Assembly (NCBI GenBank): GCA_965242665.1
Contig: OZ251484.1
Span: 2,914,001-2,978,000, forward strand
From: VXLM01 sp965242665
Lineage (GTDB): Bacteria > Chloroflexota > Dehalococcoidia > Lucifugimonadales > VXLM01
DNA: 64,000 nucleotides
Direction of reading: 5' to 3'
Under the pieces are notes generated by a model, which saw only the letters and a program-made list of their open reading frames with translations, searched no databases and was not told where the DNA came from. The position numbers were made by a program, and so were the translations under genes. This document shows, one piece after another, positions 33,643-42,459 of the stretch. The stretch's first letter is position 1. The number at the start of each line of letters is the position of its first letter.

Positions 33643-35805
33643 TCACGCTTCGACCAACTCGGTCTCGTCGGCCGTTTGGGGAAGCTGGCCTTTGTACTCG
33701 CAATGGAAGCATTGGCAGCCCTGTCGGCCTCGTTGCACCAACAGACCGCCGCACTCAGGGCAAGGAGTTTCGATGGGCTTTTGGCTAGTCACGAAGTCGC
33801 AGTCCGGGTAGTTGACGCATCCGTAGAACTTTCGTCCGCCCTTACCTCGCCTTTGACGCTCGACGATGTCGCCCTGGTCGTTTGGGCATTGGACGCCGAT
33901 CCTCTCCAGCAGCGGCTTGGAGTTTCTGCAATCGGGGAATCCACTGCAAGAAAGGAAACGCCCGTACCGTCCGGACTTGATGACCATTGGGCTGGCGCAC
34001 TCTTCGCAGGTCTCGTCGCTCTGCTCGTCGATCTGGTCTCTTGGAACGCGCTCTGCCTTCTCCATGGCTTCCTCGACGGTTGTCTTGAAGGGCTGGTAGA
34101 AGTCCTTGATGATGGGGTTCCATGCGCGTTGACCGCTGGCTATCTCGTCGAGTTGTTCCTCGATCTTTGCAGTGAATCCCAGGTCGACTACGTCCGGGAA
34201 GTGATCGGTGAGCAGGCCTGTCACCACTCTTCCGAGCTTCGTAGGCTCGAAGCGCCCATCCACTTTTCTGGCGTAGTCACGGTCGAGGACGGTAGCGATG
34301 GTTGGGGCGTAGGTGCTGGGGCGTCCGATGCCTTCTTCTTCGAGAGACCGCACCAAGGATGCCTCCGTGTATCTGGGAGGCGGCTTCGTGAAGTGCTGCT
34401 CCGGAGTCAAGGCGATGAGGTCTAACGGGTCGCCGTCTTGAAGAGAGGGGAGCTCTCGGTCTTCCTGGGATTTGGGCTTGTTCGGCGAGTCGTTTCCTTC
34501 CATGTACACTGTACGGAATCCCGGGAACTTGAGCACGGATCCTGTGGCGCGAAATTCGTAGTGCGCTCCCGATAGGGCGCTCTCTGCGTCGATGTCCACT
34601 CTGGTCGAGTCGAAGACGGCGTCCGCCATTTGACTTGCGAGCATTCGCCGCCATATCAGGTCGTAGAGTCGATGTTGTTCGGGGGTCAGGAACTTCTCTA
34701 TCACGCTGGGTTCGGTGAAGATAGAGGTTGGACGGATGGCTTCGTGTGCTTCCTGCGCGCCCTTCACCCGCTTAGTGTACTTGCGGGGAGACTTTGGTGC
34801 AAAGCGAGCGCCGAACTTCTCGTTGACGTATGAGGACACTTCGCGGAGGGCCGAGTCTGCCACGTTGGTTGAGTCCGTCCTCATGTAGGTAATGAGTCCG
34901 GATGCTCCTTGGGTTCCGATGTCCACGCCCTCGTACAGCTGTTGTGCAACAACCATGGTGCGTCGGGCGGTGAATCTGAGCTTTCTCCATGCTTCCTGTT
35001 GCAGGGTGCTGGTGATGAACGGGGCGGACGGCCTGCTCTTGCGCTCTCGCCGCTGCACGGAGACCACGCGGTAGGCAGCTCCTTCGAGGTCGCTGGTGAT
35101 GGCAGAGGACTCTGCCTCGTTGTGTATCTCGATGCGTTGCTTGCTTCCGTGCCGCCTCCACAGTTCCGCAGGGAAGGTCTGAACCTCAGCGCCGTTTCTA
35201 GATTTTGGGGAAAGGTTTGCGTGGATGCTCCAGTACTCCTCACTCTCGAAGGCCTCGATTTCTTGCTCGCGCTCCACGATGAGCCGAAGGGCGACGGACT
35301 GCACCCTCCCTGCTGACAGGCCGCTTCGCACCTTCTTCCACAGTACTGGGCTCAGCTCGTATCCGACGAGCCGGTCAAGGACGCGTCTTGCTTGCTGAGC
35401 GTCGATGAGGTTGTCGTCGAGGCTTCGCGGGCTGGCGAATGCTTCCTTGACTGCCCCGCTGGTGATTTCGTGGAACACCACGCGCTTGACCTTTGCGGCG
35501 TCGATCTTTGCTGCCTCGATGAGGTGCCAGGAGATGGCCTCGCCTTCACGGTCGGGGTCGGTTGCAAGATACACATTGGAAGCAGACTTTGCGGCGTCCG
35601 CGATTTCCTTTACGACCTTTCGCTTGTCCGGAAGGGTACGGTACTTTGGTATGAAGCTGAGATCGTCGACTTTGACGCCCATCCCTCTCTTTGGAATGTC
35701 GCGCACATGGCCCATGGAGGCCTTGGTCTGATATTTTCCGCCGAGAAACCGCCCGATGGTGCGTGCTTTCGCGGGCGACTCGACGATTACGAGGTCTTTA
35801 GCCAT
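33643..35805 (-). CDS. topA: DNA topoisomerase I (type IA)
   Basis: 720 residues from the ATG at 35805 (GGGAGA upstream). It begins MAKDLVIVESPAKARTIGRF, the Toprim motif; DPDREGEAI follows in the same domain. The active-site Tyr is in GLITYMRTDSTNVADSAL. The C-terminus has three zinc-ribbon-like modules (CEECASPMV..CSGFPDC, CPNDQGD..CVNYPDC, CPECGGLLV..CFHCEYKG). The enzyme relaxes negative supercoils. dprA lies next upstream on the same strand, a common arrangement. Confidence 0.97.
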   Translation of the reverse strand: MAKDLVIVESPAKARTIGRFLGGKYQTKASMGHVRDIPKRGMGVKVDDLSFIPKYRTLPDKRKVVKEIADAAKSASNVYLATDPDREGEAISWHLIEAAKIDAAKVKRVVFHEITSGAVKEAFASPRSLDDNLIDAQQARRVLDRLVGYELSPVLWKKVRSGLSAGRVQSVALRLIVEREQEIEAFESEEYWSIHANLSPKSRNGAEVQTFPAELWRRHGSKQRIEIHNEAESSAITSDLEGAAYRVVSVQRRERKSRPSAPFITSTLQQEAWRKLRFTARRTMVVAQQLYEGVDIGTQGASGLITYMRTDSTNVADSALREVSSYVNEKFGARFAPKSPRKYTKRVKGAQEAHEAIRPTSIFTEPSVIEKFLTPEQHRLYDLIWRRMLASQMADAVFDSTRVDIDAESALSGAHYEFRATGSVLKFPGFRTVYMEGNDSPNKPKSQEDRELPSLQDGDPLDLIALTPEQHFTKPPPRYTEASLVRSLEEEGIGRPSTYAPTIATVLDRDYARKVDGRFEPTKLGRVVTGLLTDHFPDVVDLGFTAKIEEQLDEIASGQRAWNPIIKDFYQPFKTTVEEAMEKAERVPRDQIDEQSDETCEECASPMVIKSGRYGRFLSCSGFPDCRNSKPLLERIGVQCPNDQGDIVERQRRGKGGRKFYGCVNYPDCDFVTSQKPIETPCPECGGLLVQRGRQGCQCFHCEYKGQLPQTADETELVEA

Positions 35806-35942
35806 AGTTCTCCCGTCGATTTGGGATATGTAGATGTATTGAGAGCGCGGAAGATCAATTGACGATGTGCTCCCTTGAGATATTATGCGAACAAGCAACG
35901 CGGTTTTCAACCGTCGTGCACCGAATCTGCTGGATTGGTGTG

Positions 35943-37031
35943 TCAGGCTCGCACGTAGTTCATGCCTCCTACTTGCCGAACCAAGCCGCGCAACTCCATC
36001 ATCGCCAACAGGCTGCTCACGACAGAGCTGGTCATTCCGGATTCGCGTATGATTTCGTCGATGTGGGTTGGCTCGCGGCTCAGACGATGCAAGATCTTCG
36101 ACTCGTCGTCGTTGGCCGGGAAGAGGGCAGCCATCTGTACCTGGTTGTCTACGTACGAAATGTTGAGCTCCTCCAAGATATCCTCATGACTCTGGACGAG
36201 TTTGGCCTCCGAGCGTTGGATCAGCAGGTTGGTGCCTCTGCTTCCGGGCGATAGGATGCTGCCCGGCACTGCGAACACCTCGCGGTTTTGGTCGAGGGCG
36301 TGCTTGGCGGTGATCAACGCCCCGCTGTCTTCCCCGCCTTCGATCACGAGCGTTCCCAACGTTATTCCGCTGAGGATGCGGTTTCGACGGGGAAAGTGCT
36401 CGGCCTTTGGTGTTATGCCAATGGGATGCTCCGATATCAGCGCTCCGTTTTCGGATATTTGGTCGTGCAGGCGCGCATTCTCGCGCGGGTACATGACATC
36501 GACTCCATTTCCCAGAACTGCAATCGTTCTCTTGCCGATGTCCAGGACCGCCCGATGAGCGACGCTGTCTACTCCGCTGGCGAGACCGCTCACGATTACG
36601 ACGCCCGCGTAGGCGAGGTTGGTCGACAACGAGCGCGCTGCCTCTCTTCCGTATGCAGTTACTCGTCTAGTGCCCACGACTGCGATGGATCGCTCGTCCT
36701 GATGGGTCAGTTCGCCCTTGACATACAACACTGGAGGAGAGTCGCTGATCTCCTTGAGACGGGGAGGGTACTGGGAATCGTGCCATGTGATTGCAGAACA
36801 TTGGTGTTTTTCGAGGAGCGCCATCTCCGCATCCGGGTCGATCTTGCTTCTATGGAGAACGACCGACTCGACGGCGCGGGCATCCAAACCTGCCTCTCGC
36901 AAGTCGCCCTCTGTCGCCGTCCACGCATTTGCCAACGAGCCGAGTCGGCCATCCAGTAATCGAACTCGAACTGCGCCGATGTGAGGCACCCGCGTAAATC
37001 CAACCCAGTATTTCAGTTCTTCATAATCCAT
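35943..37031 (-). CDS. dprA: DNA-processing protein A
   Basis: About 362 residues from the ATG at 37031; earlier in-frame ATGs (37046, 37073) are possible and no start has a clear ribosome site. The Rossmann-fold DprA domain shows SIAVVGTRRVTAYGREAARS, VSGLASGVDSVAHRAVL and FPRRNRILSGITLGTLVIEG. A C-terminal winged-helix (LHRLSREPTHIDEIIRESG) completes the usual plan. DprA loads RecA on incoming single-stranded DNA during transformation. Its presence means DNA uptake or recombination of tandem paralogs is plausible here, but no other competence gene is in the window. Confidence 0.95.
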   Translation of the reverse strand: MDYEELKYWVGFTRVPHIGAVRVRLLDGRLGSLANAWTATEGDLREAGLDARAVESVVLHRSKIDPDAEMALLEKHQCSAITWHDSQYPPRLKEISDSPPVLYVKGELTHQDERSIAVVGTRRVTAYGREAARSLSTNLAYAGVVIVSGLASGVDSVAHRAVLDIGKRTIAVLGNGVDVMYPRENARLHDQISENGALISEHPIGITPKAEHFPRRNRILSGITLGTLVIEGGEDSGALITAKHALDQNREVFAVPGSILSPGSRGTNLLIQRSEAKLVQSHEDILEELNISYVDNQVQMAALFPANDDESKILHRLSREPTHIDEIIRESGMTSSVVSSLLAMMELRGLVRQVGGMNYVRA

Positions 37032-37100
37032 GTCTGCAACAATCATAGCACGTGGCGCAAGCGCAATTGCCATACTTTCTGCCGTCTATGGCAGCCACTC

Positions 37101-37129
37101 TTGACACCGTCATTGTACGTCGTCAATAT
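37101..37129 (+). promoter_or_regulatory. Possible promoter of the dienelactone hydrolase gene
   Basis: TTGACA (37101-37106), 17-bp spacer, CAATAT (37124-37129), about 32 bp before the ATG. The -10 is only moderately good. Confidence 0.4.
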
Positions 37130-37161
37130 TTACCCATCCTCAACTCTATCGGAGGCTCGTC

Positions 37162-37917
37162 ATGTACACGACCGACACGTACGAGGGCATGATAGCCGAG
37201 ACGATTACTATCAAGGGGCACGGCGGCGATTTCATAAATGCGTACTTCGCGCGTCCACTCGGCCCCGGTCCGCATCCCGGCATGGTGTTGGCGCACCACA
37301 TGCCTGGGTGGGATGAGTGGTACCGCGAAACTGCTCGAAAGTTCGCGCACCACGGCTACGCGGCCATTTCTCCTGACCTCTATCACCGCGCCGGACACGG
37401 CGCGCCCGACGACGTGGCGGCGAAAGTCCGGTCGGAAGGGGGCGTGCCGGATGAGCAGGTAATCGGAGATTTGGCGGCCTCGATGCAGTACCTGCGCTCC
37501 TTGGCGAACTCCAACGGCAAAGTTGGCGGGTTTGGGACGTGTTCCGGCGGACGCCACGTTCTGCTGGCGGCTTCTCGATTCGAGGGATTCGACGCGGTGG
37601 TCGACTGCTGGGGCGGGCGTGTGGTCATGGCGCAGTCGGAGCTTACGGCCCAAACGCCGGTAGCTCCCATCGACTACACCGCGACCCTGTCGTGTCCAGT
37701 ACTCGGGTTGTTCGGAGAGGATGACATGAGCCCCTCTCCCGAACAGGTCGCCATCCACGAGGAGTCTTTGAAACGTCATGGAAAGGAGTACGAGTTCCAC
37801 ATGTACTCCGGCGCGGGGCATGGGTTCTTCTACTACGACCGATCGGTGTATCGACAGGAGCAGGCAGTCGATGGATGGAAGAAGGTGTTTGCCTTTCTAC
37901 AGAAGCGCTTAGGATAG
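37162..37917 (+). CDS. Dienelactone hydrolase family protein
   Basis: 251 residues, ATG with GGAGG upstream. The alpha/beta hydrolase fold has the Cys nucleophile elbow GFGTCSGGRH (near residue 131), Asp in GLFGEDDMSPS and His in GAGHGFF, i.e. the Cys-Asp-His triad of dienelactone hydrolases. It would hydrolyse a lactone or ester; the natural substrate is not evident. A small DUF6295-like gene follows 35 bp downstream. Confidence 0.9.
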   Translation: MYTTDTYEGMIAETITIKGHGGDFINAYFARPLGPGPHPGMVLAHHMPGWDEWYRETARKFAHHGYAAISPDLYHRAGHGAPDDVAAKVRSEGGVPDEQVIGDLAASMQYLRSLANSNGKVGGFGTCSGGRHVLLAASRFEGFDAVVDCWGGRVVMAQSELTAQTPVAPIDYTATLSCPVLGLFGEDDMSPSPEQVAIHEESLKRHGKEYEFHMYSGAGHGFFYYDRSVYRQEQAVDGWKKVFAFLQKRLG

Positions 37918-37952
37918 GTCTGCAAGGCCGAATAGCGCCAAGGAGAACTCCA

Positions 37953-38225
37953 ATGTGCACGATGATCTTGGAACGGGCGTCCATCGTCGGCAGCGGCAAG
38001 GGCACACCGAGTTGGATCGAGGTCGATCAGGTCAATGTTTCCTATGACCATCCGGCCCACATGACGACGGAGCACACGTTGAATATCGACTTCGTAAGCG
38101 AGTCGGAGGGCATCGGTGCCCGCGTAGCGGTTGAGTTGACGCGCGAGTCCGCTCGCCAACTCATAGAGCTCATAGGCGCCGCGCTAGAGCGTGGAGAGAG
38201 CGTGGACGTCCCCGAATCCCCGTAG
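37953..38225 (+). CDS. Small protein, DUF6295-like
   Basis: 90 residues from the ATG at 37953, preceded by AAGGAG. It starts MCTMILERASIVGSGKG and contains YDHPAHMTTEHTLNIDF, which I recognise as the family annotated DUF6295. No signal peptide or membrane segment. The conserved His-rich centre might bind a metal, but no function is known. The close downstream position suggests co-expression with the dienelactone hydrolase. Confidence 0.78.
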   Translation: MCTMILERASIVGSGKGTPSWIEVDQVNVSYDHPAHMTTEHTLNIDFVSESEGIGARVAVELTRESARQLIELIGAALERGESVDVPESP

Positions 38226-38263
38226 GGTGGACGGAAGGGAGATGCGAACTGCCGCGCGAACCG

Positions 38264-38917
38264 CTAGTCGAACAACCGGCATTCGTCCAGCGATAGAATG
38301 TGGATGTGAGCGGCCGCCAGCTCAGGCCGTGAGTGAACGTCACGATGCACGGCCACGCACCGCATGTTTGCGGCGAGAACGGATGCTACGCCAGGCCCCG
38401 AGTCCTCGAACGCCACAACGCCGCTGGGTCTGACGCCTAGCCGATCGGCTGCCTTCACGTATGGTTCGGGGGACGGTTTGAGCCGAGAAACCATGTTGGC
38501 GTCGACGATACATTGGAACGCGTTTGGCACGTCTATTGCGGACATGGCGTTCCCGACGTGGACGGGGTCCGCGGAGGTTACGAGCGCCATCGGCACTCCG
38601 CGGTCCATCAAGCGCGTTAGCAGAGAACGAGCGCCCGGCATTGGGGTGAGCGCCTCGTCTGCGAGGCCTTCCCACGCTGGCAGATATACCGACATCGCGT
38701 CTTGGTACTCCAGTCCGTAGAACTCGCACAACTTGGCCAACCCCGGTTCGAGACCCATTCCAAAGGTGCGTGGGTGGTCTGGGGGCAACGTTCGAATGCC
38801 GAAGGCCTCCAGTGTCTTTCTCTGGGCGCGCGCGTGGAGCGGCTCGGTGTCGATGAGAGTCCCATCGAGATCGAATGCCACTGCGTCTGGATTAGAGAAT
38901 GGGATCGAGGTGTTCAA
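38264..38917 (-). CDS. HAD-superfamily hydrolase (phosphoglycolate phosphatase / beta-PGM type)
   Basis: 217 residues from a TTG at 38917 that overlaps the TGA stop of the upstream VOC gene (TTGA), a classic coupled start. HAD motif I is FDLDGTLIDTEP, motif II VTSADPVH, motif III/IV the Lys in SRLKPSPEPY and FEDSGPGVASVLAA. The cap domain between motif I and II is all-alpha (subclass IA). It probably dephosphorylates or isomerises a small phosphorylated sugar or acid; the substrate is unknown. Confidence 0.85.
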   Translation of the reverse strand: MNTSIPFSNPDAVAFDLDGTLIDTEPLHARAQRKTLEAFGIRTLPPDHPRTFGMGLEPGLAKLCEFYGLEYQDAMSVYLPAWEGLADEALTPMPGARSLLTRLMDRGVPMALVTSADPVHVGNAMSAIDVPNAFQCIVDANMVSRLKPSPEPYVKAADRLGVRPSGVVAFEDSGPGVASVLAANMRCVAVHRDVHSRPELAAAHIHILSLDECRLFD

Positions 38918-39174
38918 TGCTGTGGGTTCTGAACGGTCTCGAGCCGAAGCCAGTCCATGCCAAGTACGGCGAACCCCCGCTGCGTCATGCCGTATATCGA
39001 GGCGATGCCGCACGGCGGGTCGCATTCGGGGAGTCCGTGAATGATCGACGCCCGATAGGCCTGTTCGACGTCATCGGTTCCGAAACCGACACAGAGGGCA
39101 GCGCCGCGGTACAACCGAGTGCATGGGGCCAAGTCGCGGACTCGCGTCTCGAGGCTGCTAGTTCTCGTTAGCAT
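38914..39174 (-). CDS. Short VOC/glyoxalase-like protein, apparently internally deleted
   Basis: 86 residues; ATG with CAGGAG 7 nt upstream, so translation looks real. The N-terminus SLETRVRDLAPCTRLYR matches the first strand-helix of a VOC (glyoxalase) domain, and GFGTDDVEQAYRASIIHG to RGFAVLGMDWLRLE matches the second half. The 40 or so residues normally between them are missing, so the usual metal-binding fold cannot be complete. It is either a decayed gene kept for translational coupling to the HAD gene or a shortened functional variant. Confidence 0.6.
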   Translation of the reverse strand: MLTRTSSLETRVRDLAPCTRLYRGAALCVGFGTDDVEQAYRASIIHGLPECDPPCGIASIYGMTQRGFAVLGMDWLRLETVQNPQH

Positions 39175-39235
39175 GACAGCGCTCCTGGTCTATTCTCAAC
39201 ATGCTCGTCGTTCATTCGCCGTTGGAGGCTAAGCT

Positions 39236-39736
39236 CTATCGGATCGCGCCCAGCTGCTTTGGTGTGAGCAGCCACGAGACCGTCGCGCATTGCGCCAGGC
39301 GGACGGGTCCATGTCCGACGACGAGCTTGCAGAGGCTGCCTGGCTTGAGGTCGAGGGCGGACTGAGTCGTGCCGGACGCCAACATTGAGATGAGCATGCT
39401 GAGAGTCGGCTCGTGGCCAATCAGCATTACGCTTCTGCTCGTAGATCGGGACTGGATGAGCGCCGCGATTTCGCCAAGGTCGTGGGTTGCGAGCGCGTCC
39501 GAAATCTCGATCTCGGTTTCGGGATCGAGTCTCTCCTGGACGATCTCCGCGGTCTGCCTCGCCCGCAGCAATGGGCTCGATATGATCTCGTCCACCTGGA
39601 CGTTCATAGCCTTCATTCCCTCGGCGGAGCGCTTCGTCCGCTTCCGTCCTTTCGCCGAGAGGGGGCGTTCGTAGTCGGACCGATAGAGTAGGCCAATGGT
39701 TTCCGCCTTGCCGTGCCGAAGTATGTACAAGTCCAT
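39236..39736 (-). CDS. sixA: Phosphohistidine phosphatase SixA-like
   Basis: 166 residues; AGGAAGG precedes the ATG. The histidine-phosphatase core LYILRHGKAE (catalytic His in RHG) is at the N-terminus, with SSPLLRARQTAEIV and the second His in VMLIGHEPTLS. SixA removes phosphate from phosphohistidine phosphocarriers. It is the last gene of a four-gene minus-strand unit with 9-bp spacing to the nucleotidyltransferase gene; the metabolic link is unclear. Confidence 0.88.
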   Translation of the reverse strand: MDLYILRHGKAETIGLLYRSDYERPLSAKGRKRTKRSAEGMKAMNVQVDEIISSPLLRARQTAEIVQERLDPETEIEISDALATHDLGEIAALIQSRSTSRSVMLIGHEPTLSMLISMLASGTTQSALDLKPGSLCKLVVGHGPVRLAQCATVSWLLTPKQLGAIR

Positions 39737-39745
39737 GTTGCCTTC

Positions 39746-40639
39746 CTATTCGTTGTCGAGTGGTTGCGGGATACGCAATCCTCGCCGATTGAGGTGGGTG
39801 TTGGCTATCGTTTCCGCGCGTTGGATTACCTCGGCGGCTGCGGAGACGGCTGCGCGCGCTTCATCGAAGTCCGTGTAATCGCTCATGAACCATTTCCACC
39901 GCGCGTTGTAGTAGCCGGCGTAGGCGGCTGCAAGACCGCAGCGTCCGATGCGGGACAAGGTTCGTGTAGCCTGGGTGCGGTTCATGCTCCAGGCAGTTTC
40001 GACGCCGACCCCGTCCAGTTGCAGGACGATGGGAGCAGCCGGCGAGACCCGGTACCCGAGGTCTCTCATCACCTCTGCAAGGTGCTTGCCCGGTCGGTCC
40101 ATGACGCGGTAGGGCAGCTCTGGAAGAACAGATGCGTTGTGTAGCAGGTCAGTGCATTTTGCGCGTTCGATATCATCCGAGCAGGTGTAGTCAGCGGCAG
40201 GGTACTCTTCCCCGATGAGAACTTCGACCGTGCTGCGCGGCGAGTGCATGTATCCCCGTATGTTCATGAGGCGGTTCATAATGATGAATTGGATTCTTGG
40301 AGTATGGATTGGTTGGGGGCAAGCCGCATAATACCGCGCTTCTACGTCTTGTTGAATGGCGGACGCTTGATCGAGCACGATGTTCGGCCAGAGGCGTTCG
40401 TCATCGTCGTGAAACCATAGATGGATATCGATGTCGCTTGCTTCCGGCACGTAGTCGATCGGCGTGTCCCAACGTTTCTTGGCCGAGCCCTTCAAGTAGA
40501 TTCCGCGAATGTGGTCGTTTGGAATTGCGTCGAGCAGCGTTTGGAGGAAGGCATCCACCATATGCGATACCTCATGGCGCAGGCTCTCCGGGTCGGGATA
40601 GCGGGCGTCCCAGGCTGGCAAGGAGAGTTCTTGACGCAT
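39746..40639 (-). CDS. Nucleotidyltransferase-fold protein
   Basis: 297 residues. GIYLKGSAKKRW, then EASDIDIHLWF near residue 68, is the GS-x(n)-DxD pattern of the DNA polymerase-beta-like nucleotidyltransferase fold; the rest is helical with an Arg/Trp-rich C-terminal half resembling aminoglycoside-type or MNT-type transferases. The target is unknown. It is separated by 9 bp from both neighbours, so it belongs to the same operon as SixA and the amidohydrolase. Confidence 0.72.
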   Translation of the reverse strand: MRQELSLPAWDARYPDPESLRHEVSHMVDAFLQTLLDAIPNDHIRGIYLKGSAKKRWDTPIDYVPEASDIDIHLWFHDDDERLWPNIVLDQASAIQQDVEARYYAACPQPIHTPRIQFIIMNRLMNIRGYMHSPRSTVEVLIGEEYPAADYTCSDDIERAKCTDLLHNASVLPELPYRVMDRPGKHLAEVMRDLGYRVSPAAPIVLQLDGVGVETAWSMNRTQATRTLSRIGRCGLAAAYAGYYNARWKWFMSDYTDFDEARAAVSAAAEVIQRAETIANTHLNRRGLRIPQPLDNE

Positions 40640-40648
40640 GGGAGACGG

Positions 40649-41464
40649 TTACTTGAACGTATAGAGGCGCATGGCTGTTTCGCCCAGTATCCACCGCTTG
40701 TCATCCGCGCTGAGCCAGTCTATGTGCTCTTGGAACATCTCGAGCGCCGGCTTGTACTTCGTCTCGCGCTCAACGCCGGGGAAGTTGGTTCCCCACATGA
40801 GCCGCTGGGGGCCGAACGCGTCGTAGATCCGCTTGAACGCGTCGTGAGAGTCCCTATACGGGTATGGTTCATTCTCCTTGTGCGGGATGAGCTTGACGTA
40901 GACATTGGGGTACTTTGCGAGGTCGAGGACGGGTTGCATTCCTGGGTAGGGTGGGTCTTCGATGCGCGGCGCGCCGCCGTTGTGGTCGAGGGCGATGGGC
41001 ACTTCCGGATGGCGGGCGATGATGGGCTCGATGTGCGGGTACATATTGGATGGACCGTGCGAGATGAAGCTTGCCTTGAGTTCTGCCGCCTTATCCCAGA
41101 TCGGATCCTGATCGGATCCTGCCCATGCCGATGGATGATCTGGGCGGGAGAGATGGATGCGCAGTCCGCTGAATCCGCACTCTGTGACGAGTGCATGGAG
41201 TCGGTCGACGGCGTCCGACTCGAACTGGTTCACCAGGCCGATGGCGGCGAATCTGCCGGGAAAGCGCTTGATCGTGTCGATCACATAGCGGTTGTCGAAT
41301 AGGTAGTGAATCGGTTGGACGATGACGGCCTTGTCCACGCCCGCTTCGTCCATCTTGGCGTTCAAGAGCTCGGCGCTGCCGTCTTTGTTCACCGTCTTGC
41401 CGCTGTCCATGGGGTAGGTCTCATAGTCGCTGCTCCAAACGTGGAGGTGCGTATCGATGATCAT
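40649..41464 (-). CDS. Amidohydrolase family protein (amidohydrolase 2 type)
   Basis: 271 residues. N-terminal MIIDTHLHVWSSD carries the HxH metal motif; IALDHNGG and RLMWGTNFPGVE supply the later His and Asp positions expected in the amidohydrolase-2 (decarboxylase/lactonase-like) family. A TIM-barrel enzyme hydrolysing or decarboxylating a small acid is expected. It lies in an operon with a sugar-isomerase-like TIM-barrel gene upstream, so a shared carbohydrate-like catabolic step is plausible. Confidence 0.88.
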   Translation of the reverse strand: MIIDTHLHVWSSDYETYPMDSGKTVNKDGSAELLNAKMDEAGVDKAVIVQPIHYLFDNRYVIDTIKRFPGRFAAIGLVNQFESDAVDRLHALVTECGFSGLRIHLSRPDHPSAWAGSDQDPIWDKAAELKASFISHGPSNMYPHIEPIIARHPEVPIALDHNGGAPRIEDPPYPGMQPVLDLAKYPNVYVKLIPHKENEPYPYRDSHDAFKRIYDAFGPQRLMWGTNFPGVERETKYKPALEMFQEHIDWLSADDKRWILGETAMRLYTFK

Positions 41465-41508
41465 GATGTCTCCTCAATGAGGTGTGGAATCTTCCGCAAG
41501 GGTCTGCG

Positions 41509-42315
41509 CTACTCGGACAGCAGGCTCCGGAGATGCCGCGCGGCCTTGTCGATAAGTTGCGTACGGTCGTCCGGTTCCTGGCCTTCGTAGACGATAGAGA
41601 TGCAGCCGTTGTAATTCCCTGATTTCAGGATGCGGGCGATGCGCTCGTAGTCGAGTATCTCTTCTCGTCCGCTGGCGACCTTGTAGAATTTGCATCGCAC
41701 GTACCCTGCGTACGGCAAGGTTTGTTCCATGTAGCCGTAGATGTCCGCGTTTGGATCGGGGTCGCCTGATGCGCCCGGCGACCCTCGCCACTGTCCGGTG
41801 TCCATGATGAATGAGAAGTTGGAGTGGTCGACCTCTTCGATGATGCGGATGACGTCCGGACCGGTCGCTGCGAGGTTTCGGTTGTCGTGGTTTTGGAGCG
41901 CGACGATCACGCCTTTGTCGGCGCCGTAGTCGCAGACCTCGCGGAGGCATCTGGCCAGAGCGGCGAACAGGGGCCCGCGGTTTTCGGTCTGCTGAGTTTG
42001 CCAGCCAAACACTCGGATGAGGGGCGCGCCCAGTACGACCGCCGTGTCGATTGCAGACATGGCGTCTAGCACCCTTGCCCTCTGAACGTCTGCGTCGCCC
42101 GCGAACCCGCCCGCGACTCCCAAGTACCCGATTGGCAATCCCAGGTCGAGACACGCCCGCTTGATGCGGAGCAGGTAAGGAGTTTCGTTGGACAGAAACG
42201 CTCGCTGGTGGAAGTCTACGCAGTCGAGTCGAAGGGCGCGGCAGATTCGAATGAATTCATCCACGCCGATTTCTTCGCGCTTGTAACTCAGGTAGTTGCA
42301 GCCGATCTTTATCAT
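41509..42315 (-). CDS. Sugar phosphate isomerase/epimerase family protein (xylose-isomerase-like TIM barrel)
   Basis: 268 residues, starting MIKIGCNYLSYKREEIGVDEF. AP-endonuclease-2/xylose-isomerase-like barrel features include VIVALQNHDNRNLA, NFSFIMDTGQWRG (metal ligands) and GCISIVYEGQEPDDR near the C-terminus. The role is probably isomerisation or epimerisation of a sugar or related polyol. First gene of the four-gene unit; no promoter was clear in the 143-bp upstream gap. Confidence 0.85.
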   Translation of the reverse strand: MIKIGCNYLSYKREEIGVDEFIRICRALRLDCVDFHQRAFLSNETPYLLRIKRACLDLGLPIGYLGVAGGFAGDADVQRARVLDAMSAIDTAVVLGAPLIRVFGWQTQQTENRGPLFAALARCLREVCDYGADKGVIVALQNHDNRNLAATGPDVIRIIEEVDHSNFSFIMDTGQWRGSPGASGDPDPNADIYGYMEQTLPYAGYVRCKFYKVASGREEILDYERIARILKSGNYNGCISIVYEGQEPDDRTQLIDKAARHLRSLLSE

Positions 42316-42459
42316 CGTTCGCTCATTCCCCGGCCGTCCATGCGGCAGCGTTGCCCAGCCGGAGCAATAGGATACACCGTGCGGGTCTCGTTTGCGAGTG
42401 GGTGGCTTTCATTGTGGATTGGCAGGTCGTGCATGGACGCAATGCCGCCGTCTTGCCGT

